A stretch of 8,770 nucleotides of DNA. Source: Bacteroidaceae bacterium (GTDB lineage Bacteria; Bacteroidota; Bacteroidia; Bacteroidales; Bacteroidaceae). The notes under the pieces are model-generated. The model made no database searches, was not told the origin of the DNA, and saw only the letters and a list, made by a program, of their open reading frames with translations. The stretch is from NCBI GenBank assembly GCA_017618515.1, contig JAFZUB010000040.1, forward strand, positions 1-8,770, written 5' to 3'. Position numbers and translations under genes: made by a program. This document shows positions 1-6,462 of the stretch, in pieces (the stretch's first letter is position 1; each line of letters opens with the position of its first letter).

Positions 1-370
1 GGGTGGTATTGCCAAGCTGGTCACCTATTATCTCGGGCAGGCTGATGCCTTTGTTGCGCAGGGATATCATACCGCTCATATAGTCGTGGACTGCGCCGCC
101 GAAGATGCAGCCGAGCACTATCCAGAAGAACGCTGCCGGGCCGAAGAGGATGCCTTGTATGGCTCCGAAGATGGGGCCGGTGCCTGCTATGTTGAGAAAC
201 TGGATGAGGAATACTTTCCATGTGGGCATGGGGATGTAGTCCACGTTGTCTTGGTTAGTGTAGCAGGGTGTCTTGGCGTTGGGGTCAGGACGGAAGATGC
301 GTTCTACGATGCGACCATAGATGACGTAGCCAACGATGAGTAGCAGGAGACTGATGAGGAAGGTGATCAT
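1..370 (-). CDS. cstA: CstA-family carbon starvation transporter, N-terminal part (cut by window edge)
   Basis: Only the first 123 residues are in the window; the rest lies left of position 1. The start is the ATG at 370-368 (MITFLISLLLL), which opens directly into a membrane segment at residues 1-19. A short polar stretch follows, then a second hydrophobic block at about 52-96. The block NIAGTGPIFGAIQG (60-73), followed by FGPAAFFWIVLG and GGAVHDYMSGMISLR (91-105), is the conserved N-terminal signature of the CstA family. These are inner-membrane transporters; E. coli CstA and BtsT import peptides and pyruvate when carbon is scarce. Substrate cannot be told from this fragment. It is transcribed away from the other minus-strand genes' terminator and has its own promoter-like box about 50 bp upstream, so it is probably not part of the surface-protein operon. 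The family call is firm; the exact substrate and gene symbol are inferred. Confidence 0.88.
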   Translation of the reverse strand, partial: MITFLISLLLLIVGYVIYGRIVERIFRPDPNAKTPCYTNQDNVDYIPMPTWKVFLIQFLNIAGTGPIFGAIQGILFGPAAFFWIVLGCIFGGAVHDYMSGMISLRNKGISLPEIIGDQLGNTT

Positions 371-419
371 GATTTGCGATTTTACTATTTCCTTTTTATG
401 CGCAATTTATTTTGAGTGG

Positions 420-427
420 CAAAAGTA
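420..427 (-). promoter_or_regulatory. Bacteroidetes -7 box upstream of cstA
   Basis: Read on the minus strand this is TACTTTTG, an exact match to the Bacteroidetes primary sigma factor -7 consensus TAnnTTTG. Transcription would start a few bases downstream, near 413-416, giving a leader of roughly 43-46 nt before the cstA ATG. I see no good -33 TTG at the usual 19-21 bp spacing, so this is a one-box prediction. The surrounding sequence is AT-rich and non-coding. Confidence 0.5.
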
Positions 428-460
428 ATATTTTATTTTGAGATATAGTTAGTTTGTATG

Positions 461-498
461 ATAAAAATGCAGGTACGCGAGAATGCGCGCACCTGCAT
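461..498 (-). terminator. Intrinsic terminator of the surface-protein gene pair
   Basis: Positions 467-479 and 486-498 are inverted repeats (ATGCAGGT, one mismatch, CGCG) around a 6-nt loop at 480-485. Read as minus-strand RNA, the single A-C mismatch becomes a G-U pair, so the stem is a continuous 13 bp. It is followed on that strand by TTTTTAT (467-461, sharing one T with the stem foot). Better pairing on the minus strand and the T-run on that side both point to termination of transcripts coming from the gene that stops at 521, about 22 nt upstream of the stem. It also insulates cstA from read-through. Confidence 0.82.
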
Positions 499-520
499 AT
501 ATGGGATAGGCTAGTAAGGT

Positions 521-2398
521 CTAACGTTTGAATACCTTGCGTCCATTGAGGATGTATATGCCGCTAGGCGCGCTACGCCAGAGCACTGGGCGGCCGTGGA
601 GGTCATAGACCTTGGTGTCGGGGTCGAGGGTGTCGGCGAGGACACTGGTGACTGCCACGGGCTCAGAGATGGTGAAGGTGCCGTTGACATATACGAGGTA
701 ATAGTTGCGTGCCTCTCCTCCGCTGACGGTGATGGGGTATGTGCCCATAGGACTGTCGGCGCTGACGGCACACTCTACGGTGGGCACTGTCAGGAGTACG
801 CTCTCGTCGTCGCTGCCCTTCCATCCGCTATAGGTGATGGTGAGCTCGGGTGAGACTTCATCGTCTTCGTGGCGCTCCTTGTCGTCAGCGGTGACGGTGA
901 GGGGTGCCTGCGTGATGGTGAAGGTGGCGTTGTCGCTGTCTTTGTATGCTCCCTTGCCGGTGACGGCGACGGTGGCGGTGCCCACGTCGTGGTTGTCGGT
1001 AATGGCGAGGTCGTAGTCTTCACCGAGTATGAGCGGCGTGTCGCCGTCAAGCACCGTAACATCGGGCGTGATATCCTCAGCGCTATACTCAAAGGTAGCG
1101 GGGGTGAGGGTTATCATGTCGCCGGTGATGGACGTCTTGGTGAAGGTAAAGGACTGAGTCATAGCTTCGCTCCATGTACCCTTGCTGTCGGCCACTCGCC
1201 ATGAGATGGTGTGGTCGCCCTCGTCGAGGTGGCTGATTGTGACGGGCAGTGCGGCAGTTGGGTCGCTTACGGCAGCACTGGTGAAGTTGAGTGTGTCGCC
1301 GTCAATCCAATACATATACTGCGCTATGGTGAGCCCGTCTTGCTCAGCCTGGGTGGGAGTGATGAAGAAGCGTGACTCGGGCACACTCCAGATGCCTGCA
1401 TCGTCCTTTACTCTCATGGTGAAGGAGTGCATGCCGGGGGTGAGGTCGAGCAGTGCTATCTCTGCGGGCGAATCGGCGAGCGACGCGCGGGTAGCTACCT
1501 TATTGTCTATCCAGTACTCACGCTCCACTATCTGGGTTGCCTCCACTGTGGCGTGGGGCACTACGAAGATGCGTGTTTCGGGCACACTCCACAGACCAGC
1601 ATCGTCCTTGACTCTAGCGGTGAGGATATGTACTCCGGGTGCGAGGTCGAGCAGCGAGATTTGCATAGGCGACTCTTCGAGTGTGGTGCGTGCGGCTATC
1701 TCGTTGTCAATCCAGTATTCGCGCTCTACTATGGAGGTTGCTTCCACCGTGGCGTGTGGCACTACGAAGATGCGTGTCTCGGGCACACTCCACAGGCCTG
1801 CATCGTCCTTGACGCGAGCGGTGAGGATATGCACTCCGGGCGCAATGTCGAGTAGTGATATCTGGGTGGGCGACTCTTCGAGGGTGGTGCGTGCAGCAAT
1901 CTCGTTGTCTATCCAGTATTCACGCTCTACTATAGAGGTCGCCTCCACCGTGGCGTGGGGCACTACGAAGATGCGTGTCTCTGGCACACTCCACAATCCA
2001 GCATCGTCCTTGATGCGAGCAGTGAGGAAGTGCACTCCCGGCGCGAGGTCGAGCAGCGAGAGGACCATCGGCGAGTCGGTGAGATCGGTGCGCGCGGCGA
2101 TATTGTTGTCAATCCAATATTCGCGCTTCACTATCTCCGACGGCTCTGTCGTGGCGTGGGGCACTACAAAGAACCGTGTCTCGGGTGAGCTCCACAGTCC
2201 GTCGCTGTCCTGCACCCGCATGGTGAGGACATGCACACCCGGGGCCATGGACGACACATCAAGGGTGGTGCCTGTAGTGATTGCCGTCGCCGCGCCGATG
2301 TCAGTGTCTATCCAATAGACTTGCTGTGTTATACTCTTCTGCGCCATAGCCGCCACGGAGACGAAGAGGGCGAGAAGGGTTGTTTTTATGTAACACAT
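521..2398 (-). CDS. Secreted multi-repeat surface protein (YWID repeats, MBG domain, T9SS-like C-terminal signal)
   Basis: The start is placed at the ATG at 2398 (MCYIKTTLLALFVSVAAMAQ), giving 625 residues. An upstream in-frame TTG at 2419 would add seven residues in front of the signal peptide and is less likely. Residues 1-20 are a signal peptide. Residues 21 to about 424 are six tandem repeats of 66-69 residues, each with YWID near its start, PGVH...R in the middle and GLWS...P...F...P near its end. This resembles the EYFxDxDPG / GLHTLxxRVxDxxGxWS modules found in many Bacteroidetes surface proteins (from memory). Residues about 427-497 look like an Ig-like domain (DYDLAITDN, GTATVAVTGKGAY) and 498-580 like an MBG domain (LTVTADDKER to GTFTIS). 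The end, VYDLHGRPV...GIYILNGRKVFKR, matches the type A sorting motif of type IX secretion substrates. It lies 36 bp after the beta-helix gene, so the two are probably co-transcribed. An adhesive or structural surface role is inferred; no catalytic motif is visible. Confidence 0.82.
   Translation of the reverse strand: MCYIKTTLLALFVSVAAMAQKSITQQVYWIDTDIGAATAITTGTTLDVSSMAPGVHVLTMRVQDSDGLWSSPETRFFVVPHATTEPSEIVKREYWIDNNIAARTDLTDSPMVLSLLDLAPGVHFLTARIKDDAGLWSVPETRIFVVPHATVEATSIVEREYWIDNEIAARTTLEESPTQISLLDIAPGVHILTARVKDDAGLWSVPETRIFVVPHATVEATSIVEREYWIDNEIAARTTLEESPMQISLLDLAPGVHILTARVKDDAGLWSVPETRIFVVPHATVEATQIVEREYWIDNKVATRASLADSPAEIALLDLTPGMHSFTMRVKDDAGIWSVPESRFFITPTQAEQDGLTIAQYMYWIDGDTLNFTSAAVSDPTAALPVTISHLDEGDHTISWRVADSKGTWSEAMTQSFTFTKTSITGDMITLTPATFEYSAEDITPDVTVLDGDTPLILGEDYDLAITDNHDVGTATVAVTGKGAYKDSDNATFTITQAPLTVTADDKERHEDDEVSPELTITYSGWKGSDDESVLLTVPTVECAVSADSPMGTYPITVSGGEARNYYLVYVNGTFTISEPVAVTSVLADTLDPDTKVYDLHGRPVLWRSAPSGIYILNGRKVFKR
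1127..2338 (-). repeat. Six tandem ~201-bp coding repeats (YWID modules)
   Basis: On the coding strand the units run 2338-2132, 2131-1931, 1930-1730, 1729-1529, 1528-1325 and about 1324-1127. Units 2-4 are exactly 201 bp and nearly identical in protein; units 1, 5 and 6 have diverged and differ in length by one or two codons. The 201-bp period is easy to see from GGCGTG(G/T)GGCACTAC on the plus strand near 1551, 1752, 1953 and 2154. The length is a multiple of three, so gain or loss of a unit keeps the frame. Confidence 0.92.
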
Positions 2399-2434
2399 AA
2401 ATAATGTACTATTTGACAATTTACAATGTACAAA

Positions 2435-3427
2435 TTACCTGGTCTTGGCTTCGTATTCTACATTGAGAGTCTTGCCGCTGACGGAGAGCTTGAGGCCCTT
2501 CACTACGGGAGTGGCGGGTATTTTGCTCCAGCCCTTGCCACCATGAATGCCTATCTCGGTGCCATCGGTGCCAACCCATACGTCGGGCTTCTGGATTTCG
2601 AAGGTGCGGGTTTCGCTGTATCCGAAGCCGTCGACATCGGTAAAGACGTCACGGCCATAATAACCTGGTCTATAGCAATTCACACCATCGGGGAGACTAG
2701 TTGAAACGCAGATGCAATTCTTGGGATATAATCCGCCAGGAAAGCGGTAGCAGTCGTTAAAGATAGTGTTTGTAAAGATGAAAGGAACTGTTGAGCTGGA
2801 GATTGGAGTTCCGTAACTAAAAATACTGTGGTCAACCTTAATGGAGCCGTTCTTAAAATAACTAAGAGAATGTATGTGGCAGTTGTTATAGAGCCAGTTG
2901 TTTGCATTGACGGTGTTTGCGTCGGGGTAGCCTCTTTGAGGACTTATAAAGATGCATTGGTCAAAATTGGCATTGGTGATGTCGCTATAGTAGCGTACGT
3001 CATTACCAAACCTTACTTTTGTGAATGTCAGTCCTTCGATGGGGGCATTGTTGGTGGTGCCGCCGATGTTGACAATGTTGTTGAAGCGGAGTCCCTGGAA
3101 GTTGAGGTCGTGTAGGGTGTTCTCGGCAAGGCCGATGGTTGTCTCGCCGTCAATGGCGCTGATATCGATTGTAAGAGAATCCACCTTCTCATAGCCTGCG
3201 CCGAAGATGCTGACAGACTTGTTGATGGGGGTGGTGCGGAATGTGCCGGCAGAGAGGGTGATGATATCGCCGTCGACTGCTGCCTCCAGGGCTGCTGCCA
3301 GTGCGTCGGCACCGGTGAAGAGGCTTACTTCGTCACCGTGCTGAAGGGTGGCGGTGAGCTGGTCGTTCTGTGCATTTGCCACGATTGCGCAGCAGAGCAC
3401 CATCAGGGAAAGAAGGATTTTTTTCAT
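2435..3427 (-). CDS. Secreted beta-helix-like protein of unknown function
   Basis: 330 residues from the ATG at 3427. Residues 1-20 (MKKILLSLMV...ANAQ) are a clear signal peptide with an ANA-Q cleavage site; the cysteines at 12-13 do not fit a lipobox. After a segment typical of periodic-strand proteins (DALAAALEAAVDGDIITLSAG, split at 41-61, the usual opening of pectin-lyase-like folds), the body to about 270 has short alternating hydrophobic/Asn-rich strands (LHDLNFQGLRF, IEGLTFTKVRF, NFDQCIF). This suggests a right-handed parallel beta-helix. The end has DGTEIGIHGG (288-297) and a beta-rich tail, GLKLSVSGKTLNVEYEAK, which I associate with Bacteroidetes exported proteins. There is no type IX sorting motif of its own. 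No catalytic residues of a polysaccharide lyase are recognisable. It is the first gene of a likely two-gene unit with the repeat protein. The central third is notably AT-richer than both ends. The fold is inferred; function is unknown. Confidence 0.78.
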   Translation of the reverse strand: MKKILLSLMVLCCAIVANAQNDQLTATLQHGDEVSLFTGADALAAALEAAVDGDIITLSAGTFRTTPINKSVSIFGAGYEKVDSLTIDISAIDGETTIGLAENTLHDLNFQGLRFNNIVNIGGTTNNAPIEGLTFTKVRFGNDVRYYSDITNANFDQCIFISPQRGYPDANTVNANNWLYNNCHIHSLSYFKNGSIKVDHSIFSYGTPISSSTVPFIFTNTIFNDCYRFPGGLYPKNCICVSTSLPDGVNCYRPGYYGRDVFTDVDGFGYSETRTFEIQKPDVWVGTDGTEIGIHGGKGWSKIPATPVVKGLKLSVSGKTLNVEYEAKTR

Positions 3428-3472
3428 AATGGTTTTGTGTTTATTGGTTTATAGTTATTTCATGTTTGTTGG

Positions 3473-3502
3473 CAAAAATACAAATAAAATTGTATTTTCC
3501 AA
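3473..3502 (-). promoter_or_regulatory. Promoter of the surface-protein gene pair
   Basis: On the minus strand, TTG at 3502-3500 is followed by a 19-bp spacer and TATTTTTG at 3480-3473. This fits the Bacteroidetes -33 (TTG) and -7 (TAnnTTTG) pattern with normal spacing. Transcription would start near 3466-3469, leaving a leader of about 40 nt before the ATG at 3427. It sits in the 111-bp divergent gap shared with trmO. Confidence 0.65.
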
Positions 3503-3522
3503 GAATTTAGGAGGAAAATTTG

Positions 3523-3530
3523 TAACTTTG
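3523..3530 (+). promoter_or_regulatory. -7 box of the trmO-rlmN transcript, very close to the start codon
   Basis: TAACTTTG matches TAnnTTTG exactly and ends 8 bp before the trmO ATG at 3539. With the usual distance to the first transcribed base, the start would fall at about 3534-3537, so the leader is expected to be only a few nucleotides. No convincing -33 TTG is present 19-21 bp upstream. Confidence 0.6.
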
Positions 3531-3538
3531 CGCATTGA

Positions 3539-4246
3539 ATGAAGATAATTGCGAGGATAAAGACCGACTTTGGTAGCAAATTTGGCGTTCCGCGTCAGAG
3601 CGGCATGGTGCCGGATTTGCGCGGTCGCGTGGTGTTTGAAAAAGAGTACCGCGTGGCTGAGGCTGTGCGTGGATTGGAGGGCTTCGACTATGTCTGGCTG
3701 TTGTGGGATTTCAGCGAGGCTCACCGCGATGGCTGGAGCCCAACAGTACGTCCGCCGCGTCTTGGAGGCAATGAGAGGGTGGGGGTGTTTGCCACCCGTT
3801 CTCCGTTTCGTCCCAACAGTATAGGATTGTCGGCAGTGCGGCTGCTGGGCATAGACTATGAGGCTAAGGACGGCCCTGTACTGATAGTGGGGGGCGCAGA
3901 CCTGATGGACGGCACGCCCATCTACGATATCAAGCCTTATCTGCCCTACACCGACGCCCATCCTGAGGCAAGGGGCGGGTTTACCTGCAACAATGCCCAC
4001 CGCGAGGGTGAGAGCCTTGAGGTGGAGATGCCGCAGAGTCTGATTGACAAGCTGGGGGAGGAGAAGGCCACGGCGCTGAAGGGTGTGCTGGCTGCAGATC
4101 CGAGACCGCGATATCAGGATGACGAGGAGCGTGTCTATGGCCTCACCTTCGCGGGGGAGAACATTTGTTTTTGCGTTGAAGGAAAACGCCTGAAAGTCCT
4201 TAAAGACCTTAAGGACCCTAAAGACCTTAAAGACCTTAAAAAATGA
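3539..4246 (+). CDS. trmO: tRNA (N6-threonylcarbamoyladenosine-37-N6)-methyltransferase TrmO
   Basis: TrmO (TsaA/YaeB family) uses S-adenosylmethionine to methylate the t6A base at position 37 of tRNA-Thr, tuning decoding in the cytoplasm. The 235 residues equal the E. coli length. Family motifs are visible in order: KFGVPRQSGMV (14-24), AVRGLEGFDYVWLLW (42-56), PTVRPPRLGGN (68-78), GVFATRSPFRPNSIGLS (82-98), DGTPIYDIKPYLPY (124-137) and the C-terminal DPRPRYQ (187-193). The start is certain: an in-frame TGA at 3536-3538 directly precedes the ATG and the N-terminus aligns with the family. The last 15 residues (LKDLKDPKDLKDLKK) are encoded by a 9-bp repeat and look like a low-complexity charged tail added to the normal domain. 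The stop overlaps the rlmN start by 4 bp (ATGA), suggesting translational coupling of two RNA-modification enzymes. Confidence 0.95.
   Translation: MKIIARIKTDFGSKFGVPRQSGMVPDLRGRVVFEKEYRVAEAVRGLEGFDYVWLLWDFSEAHRDGWSPTVRPPRLGGNERVGVFATRSPFRPNSIGLSAVRLLGIDYEAKDGPVLIVGGADLMDGTPIYDIKPYLPYTDAHPEARGGFTCNNAHREGESLEVEMPQSLIDKLGEEKATALKGVLAADPRPRYQDDEERVYGLTFAGENICFCVEGKRLKVLKDLKDPKDLKDLKK
4199..4243 (+). repeat. 9-bp microsatellite (CTTAAAGAC) encoding the TrmO tail
   Basis: Five consecutive 9-bp units: CTTAAAGAC, CTTAAGGAC, CCTAAAGAC, CTTAAAGAC and the degraded CTTAAAAAA. A degenerate half-unit (TGAAAGTC) precedes them. They are in frame with trmO and give the Leu/Pro-Lys-Asp triplets of its tail. 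The last A of the array is the A of the rlmN ATG (4243), so the repeat lies exactly across the gene junction. Confidence 0.9.
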
Positions 4247-5304
4247 AACAATCACTTTCGGGTATGACTCCCACCGAGCTGGAGGCTGTGGTGGCCGAGC
4301 TGGGACAACCGCGGTTTGTGGCCAAGCAGCTGGGGCAGTGGCTCTACAAGAAGCAGATATTCAGCTTCGACGAGATGACCAATGTCTCGAAGAAGGTGCG
4401 CGAGCTGCTCAGTGAGCGCTACGAGCTGGGCAGGAGCAAGCCTGTGAGGAAGAGTGTGTCGAAAGACGGTACGGTGAAGTATCTCTTTGCCGTGGCTCAG
4501 GGTCGCACTGTGGAGAGCGTGTATATCCCCGATGGCGACAGGGCTACGCTGTGTGTCAGCTCGCAGGTGGGCTGCAAGATGGGCTGCCGCTTCTGCATGA
4601 CGGGGCGGCAGGGCTTCGAGGCTAACCTCAGTGCTGGAGAAATATTGAATCAGATATATGCGCTGCCGGAGTTTGAGCGACTGACCAACATTGTGTTTAT
4701 GGGGCAGGGCGAGCCTTTTGACAATACCGATGCGGTGATGCGCAGTCTGGAGATACTGACCGCTGAGTGGGGATTGGCATGGAGCCCGAAGCGTATCACG
4801 GTGTCCACCGTGGGAGTGATGCGGGGACTACAGCGTTTCCTCCGCGACAGTCATTGCAACCTCGCCATCAGTCTGCATTTCGCCTTCGCCAACGACAGGG
4901 CAGAGCACATGCCTGCGCAGAAGCCATATCCCATTGAGGATGTGGTGGAGATGCTGAGGCACGAGGATTTCTGTCGCGACTCTGATGAGGACAATCCGCG
5001 AGAGGGGTCGCATCAGCGGAGGCTATCGTTCGAATACATCCTGTTTGAGGGCATCAACGACAAGGTGCACCACCTCGACAGGATAGTGAAACTGCTGCGC
5101 GGGCTCGATTGCAGAGTGAATCTCATTCCCTTCCACCGCATACCCGACAGCCCCTACTGTGGAGCTACTCCCGACAAATTGATGCGCACTCGCAACTATC
5201 TCACCTCCAAGGGAGTCTTCACTACTGTCAGGGCTTCGCGGGGTGAGGACATCGAGGCAGCGTGCGGACTGCTCAACACTCGCCACAATAACGAAAAAGA
5301 CTAA
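4243..5304 (+). CDS. rlmN: Dual-specificity 23S rRNA A2503 / tRNA A37 C2-methyltransferase RlmN (radical SAM)
   Basis: RlmN adds a methyl group to C2 of A2503 in 23S rRNA and of A37 in some tRNAs, by radical SAM chemistry through a methylated cysteine. The protein is 353 residues. The iron-sulfur cluster motif CKMGCRFC gives Cys111, Cys115 and Cys118. The two catalytic cysteines are in their family contexts: Cys104 in TLCVSSQVGC and Cys341 in AACGLL (E. coli Cys118 and Cys355). FMGQGEPF (152-159) is the SAM-binding GEP motif. The N-terminal RNA-binding part covers about 1-90. Two oddities are a 13-residue charged insert near 244-256 and an unusual SLHFAFANDRAEHMP where homologues commonly have SLHAPND-like sequence. 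The ATG overlaps the trmO stop, so translation is probably coupled; no separate promoter is seen. pdxA follows after 63 bp. Confidence 0.96.
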   Translation: MKQSLSGMTPTELEAVVAELGQPRFVAKQLGQWLYKKQIFSFDEMTNVSKKVRELLSERYELGRSKPVRKSVSKDGTVKYLFAVAQGRTVESVYIPDGDRATLCVSSQVGCKMGCRFCMTGRQGFEANLSAGEILNQIYALPEFERLTNIVFMGQGEPFDNTDAVMRSLEILTAEWGLAWSPKRITVSTVGVMRGLQRFLRDSHCNLAISLHFAFANDRAEHMPAQKPYPIEDVVEMLRHEDFCRDSDEDNPREGSHQRRLSFEYILFEGINDKVHHLDRIVKLLRGLDCRVNLIPFHRIPDSPYCGATPDKLMRTRNYLTSKGVFTTVRASRGEDIEAACGLLNTRHNNEKD

Positions 5305-5309
5305 ATCTT

Positions 5310-5340
5310 TTTGCCGTTAGTAAAAAAAGTTGTAATTTTA
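5310..5340 (+). promoter_or_regulatory. Promoter of pdxA
   Basis: TTTG at 5310-5313 is followed by a 19-bp spacer and TAATTTTA at 5333-5340. This is the Bacteroidetes -33/-7 arrangement with a single mismatch (A for G) at the last base of the -7 box. Transcription would start near 5344-5347, about 20 nt before the ATG at 5368. There is no terminator between rlmN and this site, so read-through from trmO-rlmN is also likely. Confidence 0.6.
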
Positions 5341-5367
5341 CATCGCATTTCAATACACCTAATCATA

Positions 5368-6450
5368 ATGGACAAAATCAGAATCGGTATCACTCACGGC
5401 GACCTCAACGGCATCGGCTATGAGATAATCCTCAAGGCTTTTGCAGATGCAGAAATGAGCAACCTGTGCGTGCCAATCGTTTACGGCTCACCGAGAGCCG
5501 CCATCTATTATCGTAAGAATCTTAACCTCACCACCAACTTCAAGTCCATCACCTCGGCCACCGAGGCTGAGGCGGGCATGCTCAATATGGTGGTGTGCAT
5601 TGAGGACGAAGTGAAGATTGACGTGGGCCAGCCCACCGAAGAGGCCGGCAAGGCTGCGCTGGTGTCGCTGCAGAGGGCAGTGGCTGACTGCAAGGCAGGC
5701 CTTATCGACGCCATCGTCACAGCTCCCATCAACAAAAAGACCATCCACAGCGAGGCGTTCCCCTTCAGTGGCCACACCGAGTATTTCGAGAGAGAGTTTG
5801 GCTCTGCCGGCGACGCATTGATGATACTCACCTGTCCTGCGATGCGCGTGGCTCTCGTCACCACCCATGTGGCTCTCAAGGATGTGGCATCTGCCATCAC
5901 CGCTGAGCGTGTGGAGCATTGCCTGATGCAGCTGCGCAAGGCGCTGAAGCGCGACTTCCTCATCAGCACTCCGCGCATAGCAGTGTTGGGCCTCAACCCC
6001 CACTGCGGCGACGACGGCCTTATCGGCGAGGAGGAGCAGAATGTTATCGTGCCTGCCATACAGTCGGCCACCAGCAAGGGAGTGCAGTGCTTCGGCCCAT
6101 ACCCTGCCGACGGCTTCTTTGGCACCGGCATGTATAATGAGTTTGACGCCGTGCTGGCTATGTATCACGACCAAGGCCTCGCACCCTTCAAGGCGTTGGC
6201 TCGCGACGAGGGTGTCAACTTCACAGCGGGACTCAGCGTGGTGCGCACCTCTCCCGGTCATGGCACAGCCTACGATATAGCTGGCCGAGGCATAGCCGAC
6301 GAAAACCCGTTGCGCCAAGCGGTGTATGCTGCCATTGATATCGTGCGCAATCGTCGCAACGTTGACGAAGCGTTGGCCAATCCGTTGAAGATAGAGCCCG
6401 TGGAGCGCCGCGAGCGTCCCCGCAGAGATAATGCGGAGTTTGCAGAATAG
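5368..6450 (+). CDS. pdxA: 4-hydroxythreonine-4-phosphate dehydrogenase PdxA
   Basis: PdxA oxidises 4-phosphohydroxy-L-threonine with NAD in the DXP-dependent route to pyridoxal 5'-phosphate; the product then condenses with deoxyxylulose phosphate through PdxJ. The protein is 360 residues from the ATG at 5368 (MDKIRIGITHGDLNGIG). A TTG further upstream at 5311 would add 19 residues overlapping the promoter and is rejected. The three metal-ligand histidines occur in family contexts: His136 (FSGHTEYF), His167 (VTTHVAL) and His267 (MYHDQGLAPFK). Also seen are VTAPINKK (117-124), LGLNPHCGDDGLIG (207-220) and the C-terminal VRTSPGHGTAYDIAGRG (292-308). The last 15 or so residues are rich in Arg and Glu and are probably disordered. 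A regulator gene begins 12 bp after the stop, suggesting a transcript pdxA-regulator-peptidase. Confidence 0.95.
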   Translation: MDKIRIGITHGDLNGIGYEIILKAFADAEMSNLCVPIVYGSPRAAIYYRKNLNLTTNFKSITSATEAEAGMLNMVVCIEDEVKIDVGQPTEEAGKAALVSLQRAVADCKAGLIDAIVTAPINKKTIHSEAFPFSGHTEYFEREFGSAGDALMILTCPAMRVALVTTHVALKDVASAITAERVEHCLMQLRKALKRDFLISTPRIAVLGLNPHCGDDGLIGEEEQNVIVPAIQSATSKGVQCFGPYPADGFFGTGMYNEFDAVLAMYHDQGLAPFKALARDEGVNFTAGLSVVRTSPGHGTAYDIAGRGIADENPLRQAVYAAIDIVRNRRNVDEALANPLKIEPVERRERPRRDNAEFAE

Positions 6451-6462
6451 TTTTTTTGACGC

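Noticed and set aside
1182..2318. 378-codon open frame on the plus strand with repeats
   Set aside because: Its repeats are the mirror of the 201-bp YWID units. A repeat length divisible by three keeps the antisense frame open, so it is a by-product.
2396..2419. TTG at 2419 as start of the repeat protein
   Set aside because: The ATG at 2398 gives a standard signal peptide directly. The TTG would add seven polar residues before it.
3509..3514. AGGAGG as a ribosome binding site for trmO
   Set aside because: It is 24 bp before the ATG and upstream of the predicted transcript start. An in-frame stop also rules out an earlier start codon near it.
4199..4243. CRISPR-like or transcription-factor array
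   Set aside because: The units are contiguous 9-mers without spacers and lie inside a reading frame, so a coding microsatellite is the better reading.
3455..4255. 266-codon minus-strand open frame over trmO
   Set aside because: trmO is unmistakable on the plus strand. The start of the antisense frame is only the mirror of the 9-bp microsatellite (FFKVFKVF).
5311..5367. TTG at 5311 as start of pdxA
   Set aside because: The extra 19 residues do not resemble PdxA and overlap the predicted promoter. MDKIRIGITHGD is the expected N-terminus.
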